64,000 nucleotides of DNA from Sphingorhabdus sp. (GTDB lineage: Bacteria > Pseudomonadota > Alphaproteobacteria > Sphingomonadales > Sphingomonadaceae). Of the stretch, positions 1 to 7,999 are shown piece by piece. Both the position numbers and the translations under genes were made by a program. Position 1 is the stretch's first letter. Each line of letters starts with the position of its first letter. Where the stretch lies: the NCBI RefSeq assembly GCF_023910635.1, contig NZ_JAAVVZ010000004.1:62001-126000 (forward strand), in the 5' to 3' direction. Below the pieces are notes generated by a model that was not told the DNA's origin, searched no databases, and saw only the letters and a list, made by a program, of their open reading frames with translations.

Positions 1-317
1 AGCGGCAGGGGGACGGGCCATGCGCCCGCGTAGACGCATCCGAAAAACAACGCCGCAAAATCTGGTCCTGTTTCAGCGACCAAGGCAACGCGGTCATCCT
101 TACAAATGCCGTGGCTGATCAACCGATACGCCATTTTCAACGCATCTTCGCGCATCTCGCTATACGGATAAGGCCGCGCCAACTGGCCACGCATATCGTG
201 GAAGTTCAATCCGCGCTTACCCAAGGCAGCGTAATCAAGCGCCGCACCAAGCGTTGCAAAGTCGGAAAAGCGGCGTTGCAAGCTGTCCTGCGTTGGCGTG
301 GATGCGAGTGCGCTCAT
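1..317 (-). CDS. Fatty acyl-AMP ligase, N-terminal part (cut by window edge)
   Basis: Only the first 105 codons lie in the window; the gene runs off the left edge. The reverse-strand translation starts MSALASTPTQDSLQRRFSDF and contains the stretch DDRVALVAETGPDFAALFFG, typical of the N-terminal adenylate-forming domain of fatty acyl-AMP/CoA ligases (AMP-binding family). These enzymes activate fatty acids as acyl-adenylates for transfer to an acyl carrier protein or CoA. In sphingomonads and Caulobacter such a ligase sits in sphingolipid synthesis loci; whether that holds here cannot be seen because the downstream genes are outside the window. The ATG at 315-317 is the only good start. Substrate class is inferred from similarity remembered, not from catalytic motifs, which lie beyond the edge. 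Confidence 0.75.
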   Translation of the reverse strand, partial: MSALASTPTQDSLQRRFSDFATLGAALDYAALGKRGLNFHDMRGQLARPYPYSEMREDALKMAYRLISHGICKDDRVALVAETGPDFAALFFGCVYAGAWPVPLP

Positions 318-427
318 AAATTTTCCCATATTGTGATTGGGCAGCGGCCCGTGTCACTTTTCATATCCACTTTTCCTACCTGAGGATAGCAGTTCAAATT
401 TCGACCCGACTGTGGCAAGAATAGGGC

Positions 428-961
428 GTGAACCAACCCCGTCCTGCCAAAAAGCCCGCTCCACCGTTAAATGCGGAAAGGCTGCGTCAATTGGCGCTGC
501 ATTATGTCGGTAAATATGCCACCACGCAGTCGAAATTGGCGGGCTATTTAACGCGCAAAATACGCGAACGGGGCTGGGAGGATGAACGTTCTGCAGACAT
601 TGCCGGATTGACCGAGCAATTCACGTCGTTGGGCTATATCAACGACGCCCAATTTGCCGATGCCCGCAGCCGGTCCTTTGTCCGCAGGGGCTTTGGCGGG
701 CGAAGGCTGAACGAGGATTTGCGCGCCAGCGGCATTGGTGACGCCGATGCCATAAATGCTAAAGCGCATATGGACGATAGCATCTTCACCGCTGCCGAAA
801 ACTTCGCCAGGCGAAAACGGCTTGGTCCCTTTGCACAGGAAGCCGCAGCACCGGAGAAACGGAATAAGCAGTTGAACGCTTTCCTGCGCGCCGGACATGG
901 TTTTGAATTGGCGAAACGGTTTGTGTATGCCGAACCCGGTGATGAGATCAGCGAAGACTGA
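428..961 (+). CDS. recX: Regulatory protein RecX
   Basis: A 177-residue protein with the RecX layout of tandem three-helix repeats. Characteristic stretches are YATTQSKLAGYLTRKIRERG in repeat 1 and GYINDAQFADARSRSFVRRG followed by FGGRRLNEDLRASGI in repeat 2. RecX binds RecA filaments and restrains recombination and SOS induction in the cytoplasm. The start codon is GTG at 428. The gene is convergent with rel/spoT; only two bases separate the two stop codons, so no terminator lies between them. recA is not in the window, so RecX is unlinked from it here. Family assignment is firm; the exact start is moderately sure. Confidence 0.9.
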   Translation: MNQPRPAKKPAPPLNAERLRQLALHYVGKYATTQSKLAGYLTRKIRERGWEDERSADIAGLTEQFTSLGYINDAQFADARSRSFVRRGFGGRRLNEDLRASGIGDADAINAKAHMDDSIFTAAENFARRKRLGPFAQEAAAPEKRNKQLNAFLRAGHGFELAKRFVYAEPGDEISED

Positions 962-963
962 GT

Positions 964-3057
964 TTAGTCGTAAACGCGGTCTGCTGTTGCCACCGCCTCT
1001 GACGCCCGAAGCGCGGAAATGATGCGCATGAGGTGTTGCAGATCATGGACCTCCAAATCCACCTCAAATGTGTGGAATTCGACATCGCGCGCGGTCATCC
1101 GCAGGTGGATGATATTGGCCTTGTGATAGCCGAATATCCCTGCAATCTCACCCAATGTGCCGGGTCTGTTGTGGATGATCACCCGAAGCCGCGCCGACGC
1201 ACCGTCGCTGCCCTGCCCCCAACTCAAGTCAACCCAGTCGGCGTCCGTCCCACTCGCCAACCGGTCGCATTCAATGGTGTGCACCTCAACCGGCTGCCCC
1301 GCCAGCCGCAGCCCGACAATCCGGTCGCCGGGGATGGGATGGCAGCATTCGCCAAGATGATATCCCACGCCCGGGGTCAAGCCACGGATTGAGATCGCGC
1401 TTTCCTGGCCCGGAAAATCAATATGGCTGCCATCGGCGTCGAAACCAGGCACGAGCGCCTCCATCACCGTGCGATCGTTGATTTTGCCCAAGCCAATGCG
1501 ATGCATCAGCTCGTCCTCATCCTCCAGCTTTAACCGCTTCAGCGCTGCCGTAAGGGCCTTTTTGCCGATTTTGCCCGGCATACGCGCGGCGATTTCTTCA
1601 TAAAGCTTGCGCCCAATCACAACCAGCTCATCACGTTCCCGGTGTCGGACATGGCGACGGATGGCGGCGCGTGCCTTGCCCGTGGTCACAAAGTTCATCC
1701 ACGCCTGTTGCGGTTCTTGCGCCTTGGACTTCAGAATTTCGACCATGTCACCATTGCGCAACTGCGTTCGCAACGGCACATGACGGCCATTGACCTTGCC
1801 ACCAACGGTTTTGTCTCCAAGGTCGGTGTGCACGGCATAAGCAAAATCAACGACCGTTGAACCCTTCGGCAACTGGTGCAGCGCACCTTTAGGCGTAAAG
1901 GCGAAAATGCGGTCCTGATACATCGCCATCCGCGTGTTCTCGAGAATGTCTTCGGCGTCTTGGCTTGTCTCGAGTATCTCGATCAGATCGCGCAGCCAAC
2001 CCGCCTGCCCATCGGGCTTGTCATCCTGTTTATAGGCCCAATGCGCGGCAAAGCCATGTTCCGATTTGCGGTGCATCTCGGCGCTCCTGATCTGCACCTC
2101 CACCCGCATATTTTTGGCGAACATTATCGTCGTATGGATCGATTTATAACCGTTGCGCTTGGGTGTTGAGATAAAATCTTTGAACCGTCCGGGCACCATC
2201 TGCCAACGCCGATGCAGCACGCCCAAGGCGCGGTAACAGTCCTCGGTCGTTTCGGTAATGACGCGAAAGGCGTTGATGTCAGTCAGTTGTTCAAACGCGA
2301 CATGGCGTTCCTGCATCTTTTTCCAGATCGAATATGGGTGCTTTTCGCGGCCAGAAATTTTGATTTTCAGGCCAGCCTGCTCCATTTCCCAAGCGATGGT
2401 CTGGTTGATCTGGTCAATCTCGACATCCGCCTTCTCGCGGATTTGTTTCAAGCGGCCTGTTATCGTCTGATAAGCCTCAGGCTCCAATTGTTCAAAGGCG
2501 AGCAACTGCATCTCGCGCATATATTCATACATACCAATCCGCTCGGCCAGCGGGGCGTAAATATCCATCGTTTCCTTTGCAATACGGCGCCGCTTGTCTG
2601 GGCTTTTGATGAAATGCAGCGTTCGCATATTGTGCAGCCGATCGGCAAGCTTGACCAAAAGCACGCGGATATCATCGGAGATTGCGAGCAAGAATTTGCG
2701 CAGATTTTCCGCCGCCCGCTCATTTTCGGTCTGTGCTTCAATCTTTGACAGCTTGGTAACGCCATCGACCAGCCGTGCGACCTCAGGACCAAAACGCTTT
2801 TCAACATCTTCGATAGTGGTCAGCGTGTCTTCCACCGTGTCGTGCAGCAACGCGGTGATGATCGTGTCCTCATCCATTTTGAGGTCAGTCATCAGCCCTG
2901 CAACCTCTACCGGGTGGCTGAAATAGGGGTCACCAGAGGCCCGCTTCTGCGCCCCATGCATTTGCACGGTGAACACATATGCCCGGTTAAGCCGATCTTC
3001 ATCGACATCAGGCGCGTACGCCCGCACCCGCTCAACCAGTTCATATTGCCGCATCAT
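964..3057 (-). CDS. Bifunctional (p)ppGpp synthetase/hydrolase (RelA/SpoT, Rsh)
   Basis: 697 residues, normal for the single Rsh enzyme of Alphaproteobacteria. Order of domains: HD hydrolase (about 25-180, with the catalytic HDTVEDT at 72-78), synthetase (about 230-345, with GRFKDFISTPKRNGYKSIHT), TGS (about 390-450), a helical/zinc-finger region with GECCHPIPGDRIVG, and a C-terminal ACT domain (about 625-695). It makes and degrades the alarmone (p)ppGpp and controls the stringent response. The intact HD motif argues for a working hydrolase, and the RxKD-type synthetase loop argues for synthesis too. Two adjacent ATG codons (3057 and 3054) are possible starts. The 194-base gap upstream is shared with a divergent gene at 3252. 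Confidence 0.95.
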   Translation of the reverse strand: MMRQYELVERVRAYAPDVDEDRLNRAYVFTVQMHGAQKRASGDPYFSHPVEVAGLMTDLKMDEDTIITALLHDTVEDTLTTIEDVEKRFGPEVARLVDGVTKLSKIEAQTENERAAENLRKFLLAISDDIRVLLVKLADRLHNMRTLHFIKSPDKRRRIAKETMDIYAPLAERIGMYEYMREMQLLAFEQLEPEAYQTITGRLKQIREKADVEIDQINQTIAWEMEQAGLKIKISGREKHPYSIWKKMQERHVAFEQLTDINAFRVITETTEDCYRALGVLHRRWQMVPGRFKDFISTPKRNGYKSIHTTIMFAKNMRVEVQIRSAEMHRKSEHGFAAHWAYKQDDKPDGQAGWLRDLIEILETSQDAEDILENTRMAMYQDRIFAFTPKGALHQLPKGSTVVDFAYAVHTDLGDKTVGGKVNGRHVPLRTQLRNGDMVEILKSKAQEPQQAWMNFVTTGKARAAIRRHVRHRERDELVVIGRKLYEEIAARMPGKIGKKALTAALKRLKLEDEDELMHRIGLGKINDRTVMEALVPGFDADGSHIDFPGQESAISIRGLTPGVGYHLGECCHPIPGDRIVGLRLAGQPVEVHTIECDRLASGTDADWVDLSWGQGSDGASARLRVIIHNRPGTLGEIAGIFGYHKANIIHLRMTARDVEFHTFEVDLEVHDLQHLMRIISALRASEAVATADRVYD

Positions 3058-3251
3058 CGGTCCAACTTGGGTCTTTTGCGTTGCGATGCAACAGGAAAAT
3101 CATTCTAAACGCGTTCATCCTAAGTTCGCCCCAGCAAAAACTGACAATGTATGTAAAAACGGCAAGGGGGCGGTTGTTCTAAAATATCCTTTTGATCTTC
3201 TCCGCAAAAAACACTTTCCTACAATATATCTGATATGTTCTATACTGTTGG

Positions 3252-4046
3252 ATGACACATACACCCACCTCACCCGCCCGTCCCGAAGATGCGTCAAGCG
3301 CTCAAACGGAAGCACCCCTTGCCAATGCGGACGCACCTGCACCCGACGGATATGATTCGCCTGAATATTATGATCCGCAGGAATATCGTTGGGTCCCTGT
3401 CCGGCGACGACCACGACATGATGGATGGACGGAAGAAAAACAAAGACGCTTTATCGAAGCCTTGGCCGACACGGGTCTTGTTAGCCACGCCGCAAAATCG
3501 GTAGGGATGAGCCGTGAGTCCGCCAACCGCCTCCGCCGTTCGGCGCATGGCGCGGCCTTTGCGCGGGCATGGGATGCGGCCCGGCAACATGCAGGCGGCG
3601 CGTTGGAAGATATTGCCTTTGAACGCGCCATCCAAGGCGTCGAACATAATGTATATGATGAATATGGCGAAGTAATCTGCACCAAACGGGTTTATAACGA
3701 CCGACTTCTGACCTTTTTGCTCCGCCATTTGAAGCCCGAGCGTTATACCCAAAATGCGTCGGCAACCCCTGCGCCACCTGCGGACCATCTGGAAATGAGC
3801 CTGCGCGCGATGGAACCGCAACTGCCCGCGCCGCCCGAGGCGTTGATGGATACAGAGGCGCTTGAAGATGCATATGCGCTAGCCGATTTGGCAGACGGCA
3901 TCTTGCCGCATTTTCTGTCGGAACAACTTCCAGATGAAGACGCAGTACGATTATTACAGGAGAAATGCGATGCGGGGCTGCAACGTCGTTTGATCGCGGC
4001 TGGTCTGGCAACCCAAAAAGACCCGCCACGGCGGCGTTTTAGGTGA
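3252..4046 (+). CDS. Conserved hypothetical protein with helix-turn-helix-like segment
   Basis: 264 residues, function unknown. The N-terminal 40 residues are rich in Ala/Pro/Asp and probably disordered. Residues about 58-110 (GWTEEKQRRFIEALADTGLV, then SHAAKSVGMSRESANRLRRS) look like a DNA-binding helix-turn-helix resembling that of phage terminase small subunits and of short regulators in sphingomonads. The C-terminal part is acidic. No signal peptide or membrane segment is seen. It is divergent from rel/spoT. The ATG at 3252 gives the full HTH. Its TGA stop lies inside a 23-base repeat that recurs near 63.6 kb. A chromosomal sequence-specific DNA-binding protein is my inference. Confidence 0.7.
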   Translation: MTHTPTSPARPEDASSAQTEAPLANADAPAPDGYDSPEYYDPQEYRWVPVRRRPRHDGWTEEKQRRFIEALADTGLVSHAAKSVGMSRESANRLRRSAHGAAFARAWDAARQHAGGALEDIAFERAIQGVEHNVYDEYGEVICTKRVYNDRLLTFLLRHLKPERYTQNASATPAPPADHLEMSLRAMEPQLPAPPEALMDTEALEDAYALADLADGILPHFLSEQLPDEDAVRLLQEKCDAGLQRRLIAAGLATQKDPPRRRFR

Positions 4047-4060
4047 GACCTTAGTGTGAC
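4038..4060. repeat. 23-bp direct repeat, copy 1
   Basis: A 23-base sequence with core GGTGAGACCTTAGTGTGAC occurs here and, identically, at 63619-63641. The TGA stop of the upstream gene (4044-4046) is inside it. Both copies are preceded by GCG and followed by YTTT. Origin unknown; it may be the end of a small mobile repeat. Confidence 0.8.
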
Positions 4061-4089
4061 TTTTCAACTATCCAACAGCGCAACAAAAA

Positions 4090-4118
4090 TGCGCCGAAGG
4101 GTCGGTCCCTTCGGCGCA
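4090..4118 (-). terminator. Rho-independent terminator of the CC_3452-type gene
   Basis: Perfect 12-bp inverted repeat (TGCGCCGAAGGG, 5-base loop, CCCTTCGGCGCA). Read on the minus strand it is followed by TTTTTG, so it fits a terminator for the minus-strand gene ending at 4200. It could also slow plus-strand transcripts from the gene ending at 4046. Confidence 0.75.
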
Positions 4119-4189
4119 GTTTGCATTCGGCTCCTGACGCTGCCCAAAAAAGGAGCATTGGGGGTAGGAGAGCGGAGCCGAAAAATTCC

Positions 4190-4200
4190 GGTCCTGACCC
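4190..4200. repeat. Minimal copy of the TA-flanked inverted-repeat element
   Basis: GGTCCTGACCC followed by TA equals the outer 11 bases of the element whose long copies lie at 7.6, 12.3 and 29.7 kb. On the minus strand the junction reads TAG-GGTCAGGACC, and this TAG is the stop codon of the gene at 4200-4559. The left flank has no TA, so this is a single end and not a full short copy. Confidence 0.7.
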
Positions 4201-4559
4201 TAATTCTTCGCGATGGCCTTTGCATTGTCGCCATTGCATGCCGCAACTTCTTCAGCCGTGAACACGCGCTCACCGGCGGTGAATGCCGTAACTGCACCGA
4301 ATTCACGTGCTATGCTAATGCACATATTCTTTGGCGCAGTCGATGCGATTGGCGCGCGGCAGCTCGTGCCTTCGCACTTTACATATACGCTGCGCAACAG
4401 CTCTGGCTTGGCAGTGGTCGGCTGCGCCAGCTCGGCCTTATAATAGCTACCTTTGGTGGCGGCATGTGCCTGCGGCGCTGCGAACAAAAGCGTTGCGCTC
4501 AAAGCAGTGGCAGCAGCAAGCGCGCCCATGCGGGCGGAAATTTGGGAGAGAGTCATCAT
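4200..4559 (-). CDS. Small secreted protein, CC_3452-like family
   Basis: 119 residues. An N-terminal signal peptide (hydrophobic run ATALSATLLFAAPQAHAA, probable cleavage after AHA near residue 33) directs it to the periplasm. The mature part has paired cysteines (VKCEGTSC and CISIAREFG, then AACNG), and the pattern YYKAEL...CEGTSCRAP...C...REFG matches the small uncharacterised CC_3452-type family of alphaproteobacteria. No biochemical role is known to me. It stands alone, with a strong terminator downstream. Its stop codon is formed by the end of a repeat element. The second ATG (4556) is an equally possible start. Confidence 0.7.
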   Translation of the reverse strand: MMTLSQISARMGALAAATALSATLLFAAPQAHAATKGSYYKAELAQPTTAKPELLRSVYVKCEGTSCRAPIASTAPKNMCISIAREFGAVTAFTAGERVFTAEEVAACNGDNAKAIAKN

Positions 4560-4750
4560 GTTATCCTTCAGCTTTGCTATATTTTCAAATCACAGCCCGA
4601 AGCTTTGGTTCCTTGTCTGTGGTTTGCACAACTGATAAATCAGTTGCGAATCAGTACTTATTATTATAAGTTTTTAATTGCAACTTAAATTTGCAATTTG
4701 GGTTGATTATTTTGAACAAGGGTCGCAATCTGCGATTGAGAGGATGTTTC

Positions 4751-5266
4751 ATGGGTGAATTGCGGGAACCTTTGCACCAGCTCGCCGAATGTGGCCTCCC
4801 CATGGCGCTGGAGGCGATGGGTGAACGGTGGTCATTCATGATATTGCGCGCGGCCTTTAATGGCGTTCGGCATTTTGAGGAGTTTCTGTCCGAATTCAGC
4901 ATTGCGCGCAACATACTGGCCAACCGCCTCACTCGCTTGACCGAAAGCGGAATATTACACCGCACCCCCTGCCCCGACGATCGGCGAAAGGTTGAATATC
5001 GCCTGACGGAAAAAGGGCTCGACTTACTGCCAACGATGATTGCCCTGCGCCAATGGGGCGAAAAATGGGGTACGGGCGTTTTGTCCAATCCGGTATTGGT
5101 CGATGACCGTGACAGGCAGCCAATCCTGCCGGTCACAATCCGTAGCCATGATGAACGGGTTCTTGGTTACATCGACCTATGCTGGATGAACGCGGCGGAC
5201 ATTACGCCGATCAGCGCCGACACGCATGAGGCGGATGATCGCGTCAGGAAGTTAAGCGCGATTTAA
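4751..5266 (+). CDS. HxlR-type winged-helix transcriptional regulator
   Basis: 171 residues from the ATG at 4751, preceded by GAGAGGA at a suitable distance; an upstream TTG (4691) is less likely. The first 100 residues are a MarR/HxlR winged helix: GLPMALEAMGERWSFMILRA, then FSIARNILANRLTRLTESGI (recognition helix) and the wing with YRLTEKGLDLLP. HxlR regulators usually control a neighbouring enzyme in response to aldehydes, quinones or redox signals. No divergent enzyme is present; the opposite neighbour is the CC_3452-type gene 191 bases away, a possible but unproven target. The C-terminal 60 residues are longer than in minimal HxlR proteins and may hold an effector site. Confidence 0.8.
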   Translation: MGELREPLHQLAECGLPMALEAMGERWSFMILRAAFNGVRHFEEFLSEFSIARNILANRLTRLTESGILHRTPCPDDRRKVEYRLTEKGLDLLPTMIALRQWGEKWGTGVLSNPVLVDDRDRQPILPVTIRSHDERVLGYIDLCWMNAADITPISADTHEADDRVRKLSAI

Positions 5267-5474
5267 CGTGCGCTCCTGACCTTAAAGCGGCCATTGAATT
5301 TTTGTTGCGAATCTGTTACACTTCGCAGCGTCAGGCCAAAAATGGTCGATGACTGCGCGTCCAATCCAGGCAGCGACAGGTTCATGACGTAAGGGACGAA
5401 CGAAAAAAGTCTGATGGGTGACGCTCTGTTGCCTGAACAAGCTATTTCTCCCGAATAACCAGAAAGGTCGTAAT

Positions 5475-6002
5475 ATGACGTCCAACGCGGCGATATTTGA
5501 TGTAGGCGATTATGTGGTATATCCCAAGCATGGGGTTGGCCGCGTAATTGAACTTCAGGATTCCGAAATCGCAGGGATGCAGCTTCAGCTTTATGTCCTG
5601 CGCTTTGAAAAAGAAAAAATGACGCTTCGTGTGCCTTTCAACAAGGCCGAAGGCGTGGGCATGCGCAAGCTTTCGAGCGACAAGACGCTGAAGGAAGCGA
5701 TGTATACCTTGACCGGCAAGCCCAAGGTGAAACGCACCATGTGGTCACGTCGCGCGCAAGAATATGAAGCGAAGATCAACTCGGGCGACCTTGTATCGAT
5801 CGCCGAAGTGACACGCGATCTGTTTCGTCCCGATGACCAGCCAGAGCAAAGCTATTCCGAGCGGCAGATTTTTGAAGCTGCATCCAGCCGTTTGGCGCGC
5901 GAGCTTGCCGCCATGGAAAAGACCGATGAAAAAGCGGCGCTTCAGAAAATTCTTGTCATCTTGAATGAGGCGGCACCGCAATATTACGAAAAAGCAGAAT
6001 AA
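5475..6002 (+). CDS. carD: CarD family transcription factor
   Basis: 175 residues. The N-terminal RNA polymerase-interacting domain (about 1-70) has the signature FDVGDYVVYPKHGVGRVIEL. It is followed by a helical DNA-binding domain with KVKRTMWSRRAQEYEAKINS, including the conserved Trp that wedges the -10 region. CarD proteins bind the RNA polymerase beta subunit and stabilise open complexes, mainly at rRNA and other housekeeping promoters. The ATG at 5475 follows AGAAAGG; longer in-frame starts upstream lack this. A clear terminator follows at 6026. A single stand-alone gene. Confidence 0.93.
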   Translation: MTSNAAIFDVGDYVVYPKHGVGRVIELQDSEIAGMQLQLYVLRFEKEKMTLRVPFNKAEGVGMRKLSSDKTLKEAMYTLTGKPKVKRTMWSRRAQEYEAKINSGDLVSIAEVTRDLFRPDDQPEQSYSERQIFEAASSRLARELAAMEKTDEKAALQKILVILNEAAPQYYEKAE

Positions 6003-6025
6003 ACTTTCCTTACCGGAAAAATCTG

Positions 6026-6054
6026 AAGGGCGCTGGAAACGGCGCCCTTTTTTT
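6026..6054 (+). terminator. Rho-independent terminator of carD
   Basis: AAGGGCGC, 8-base loop, GCGCCCTT, then a run of Ts, beginning 24 bases after the carD stop codon. Confidence 0.85.
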
Positions 6055-6119
6055 CGGGCTTTATGCTACCGCGTAACGCCCAGCCTGACATGCGGCTGTC
6101 GTCGGTGGTAAGGTAATTT

Positions 6120-6464
6120 ATGGCCAAAGTAATCATCTGGTATGACGGTGCGTGCCCCCTGTGCATTCGCGAGATTGCATTGATGCGTCGGCTCGACGCG
6201 CGGCATGCGATCGATTTCCGCGACATAGCGCCTGCGAATGCGGTGTGTCCGCTTGACCGTCAATTGATGCTCGCGCGCTTCCACGCCAGCGAAGACGGCG
6301 TTATCCTATCTGGCGCCGCCGCCTTTGCCGCCATGTGGCGGGCCATACCATTGCTGAAACCGCTTGGCTTCATCGCCCGCAATGCGTTCGTTCTTCATCT
6401 GCTCGAACGCCTCTATAACCGCTTCCTCATCATCAGGCCGCGCCTGCAAAAATTACTGGACTAA
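6120..6464 (+). CDS. DCC-type thiol-disulfide oxidoreductase family protein (DUF393)
   Basis: 114 residues. The N-terminus carries the family signature YDGACPLCIREIALM, with the CxxC-like pair at 13 and 16. DUF393/DCC proteins are small thioredoxin-like proteins of unproven function. The stop is only 2 bases before the start of the photolyase-like gene, so the two are co-transcribed; DCC proteins are often linked to photolyase/cryptochrome genes, which suggests a redox role around the flavin enzyme. That role is inference. Confidence 0.85.
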   Translation: MAKVIIWYDGACPLCIREIALMRRLDARHAIDFRDIAPANAVCPLDRQLMLARFHASEDGVILSGAAAFAAMWRAIPLLKPLGFIARNAFVLHLLERLYNRFLIIRPRLQKLLD

Positions 6465-6466
6465 AT

Positions 6467-7660
6467 ATGCTCCGCGACACCTTCCCTGCGACGCGAAATG
6501 CTGCGCTGTCTCGTCTCACGCAGTTTGCGCCGCGCGCTGGCCACGCTTATGCGTCTGGCCGCAATACTGACCCCGGGCCAGATCACGCAGGCGCTGTGTC
6601 GAAGCTCTCGCCATATCTGCGCTATCGCATGCTAACCGAGCAAGAAGTCGTCGGTGCCACGCTTGGCCAACACAGCCTGCCAGCAGCCGAAAAATATGTG
6701 CAGGAAGTTCTGTGGCGCACCTATTGGAAGGGCTGGCTCGAGATGCGGCCGTCGGTATGGACACAATATCAGCAAGAGCGTGACCGGCAACGTAACAGCT
6801 TCCCCAACGCCCGCGCGATCCGCAGTGCAGAAGCTGGCGAGACCGGCATCGAAGGGTTTGACGACTGGGCGCGCGAATTGGTGCAAACCGGCTATCTCCA
6901 CAATCATGCAAGAATGTGGTTTGCTTCAATCTGGATATTCACCCTGCGCCTGCCATGGGCTTTGGGCGCGGACTTTTTCCTGCGGCATTTGGTCGATGCA
7001 GACGCGGCAAGTAACACCTTGTCATGGCGCTGGGTGGCTGGCCTGCAAACGGCTGGCAAAACCTATCTTGCGACGGCCGATAACATTGCGCGCTATACCA
7101 ACGGCCGATTTGTCCCAAAGGGCCTGGCGACCGTAGCATCGATGCCGGCGGACGTGTCAACACCGGCGCTGCGTCCTTTGCCGCAAGCCGCGTTTTTCGA
7201 CGCACATAAGCCTGCATATCTGCTGGTGACGTCGGAGGATATGCACCCTGAGTCTGTCTTTGGCGCACCTGCCAAAATCATCGGTGCCAGCATCTTGGTC
7301 GACCCGGAAACCTTGTGGGGCGACAATGCCAGAGCCTTTGTCGCGGCCACGACCAATGACGTCACTGAACGCGTTGGTAACGCCTTCAAATGCCCGACAA
7401 CATTGCTCGGTAACTTGGATTCAGCGGCCCTTATTGCCCAAGCCCGCGCAGCAGGGGCGGAACAAATCGTCACATCCTATGCCCCAACTGGCCCAGTAGC
7501 CGATGCGCTTTCCGGCATCGCTCCAATATTGGCCGCCGAAGGCGTTACCCTGGTTCAAGTCCGACGCGCTTGGGACGAAAACTTCTGGCCACATGCAACG
7601 AAAGGCTTCTTCCCTTTCAAAGAAAATATTCCCAAAATCCTTAGGGTCAGGACCACTTAA
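6467..7660 (+). CDS. Photolyase/cryptochrome-type FAD-binding protein with reversed domain order
   Basis: 397 residues. The first 230 carry the helical FAD-binding domain of photolyases: SKLSPYLRYRMLTEQEV, EVLWRTYWKGWLEMRP, the stretch TGYLHNHARMWFASIWIFTL and LSWRWVAGLQTAGKTY. A classical photolyase has an alpha/beta antenna domain in front of this; here none precedes it, but residues about 240-390 form an alpha/beta-like segment after it, ending RRAWDENFWPHATKGFFPF, which resembles antenna-domain sequence. Such permuted FAD-binding domain proteins occur in alphaproteobacteria; light-driven DNA repair or signalling is likely but unproven. The last codons (RVRT T stop) are encoded by a repeat element that begins at 7644, so the native C-terminus has been replaced. 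Confidence 0.82.
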   Translation: MLRDTFPATRNAALSRLTQFAPRAGHAYASGRNTDPGPDHAGAVSKLSPYLRYRMLTEQEVVGATLGQHSLPAAEKYVQEVLWRTYWKGWLEMRPSVWTQYQQERDRQRNSFPNARAIRSAEAGETGIEGFDDWARELVQTGYLHNHARMWFASIWIFTLRLPWALGADFFLRHLVDADAASNTLSWRWVAGLQTAGKTYLATADNIARYTNGRFVPKGLATVASMPADVSTPALRPLPQAAFFDAHKPAYLLVTSEDMHPESVFGAPAKIIGASILVDPETLWGDNARAFVAATTNDVTERVGNAFKCPTTLLGNLDSAALIAQARAAGAEQIVTSYAPTGPVADALSGIAPILAAEGVTLVQVRRAWDENFWPHATKGFFPFKENIPKILRVRTT

Positions 7661-7906
7661 ATCCACCATCGCGGCGTCAAAATGGCAAAGATATCGAAGT
7701 GAAATGGCCGCCGCAGGCAGTAATTCTGCCTGCAAGGGCATTTTGCTTTGAGATCGAAGCCATTTTGGCGTCCTTCGGATTTGACCCATTTTATCCATTG
7801 CCACGTTGGCAAGCTTGGACTTAGAACCACTAAGCCCTGCGCTTGCCGCCTGGCACTGAACAGTATGGCCTCAAACCGCGAAGGTGGATTTAATAGGTCC
7901 TGACCC
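7644..7906. mobile_element. MITE-like element, copy 1 (263 bp, enlarged)
   Basis: Bounded by TA (7642-7643 and 7907-7908). The left end is GGGTCAGGACCACTTAAATC; the right end is its near-perfect inverse. Outer arms match copies 2 and 3, but this copy carries about 90 extra bases (7676-7770) and has a few arm changes (AATA in place of AAGTG near the right end), so it looks older. It encodes no protein. A TA target duplication and long terminal inverted repeats suggest mobilisation by an IS630/Tc1-type transposase elsewhere. It fills nearly all of the gap between the photolyase-like gene and the gene at 8000. Confidence 0.85.
7676..7770. repeat. Nested palindromic insert inside element copy 1
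   Basis: A segment absent from the other two copies. It is itself an imperfect inverted repeat of about 45 bases per arm (TCAAAATGGC at the left, GCCATTTTGGC at the right) whose centre is the perfect hairpin GCAGGCAG-TAATT-CTGCCTGC (7713-7733). Confidence 0.7.
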
Positions 7907-7999
7907 TAAGGAAATGGGCCTTTACAGATAGGCTGCAGATATCTGTTGCGTGATAAACGTCGAAGTGTATTGTTAGAACAATACACAAGGAGATAAGCC

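Noticed and set aside
5272-5285. A further degenerate element end (GCTCCTGACCTTAA) just after the HxlR gene
   Set aside because: Two mismatches in 14 bases and no inverse partner; could be chance, so not counted as a copy.
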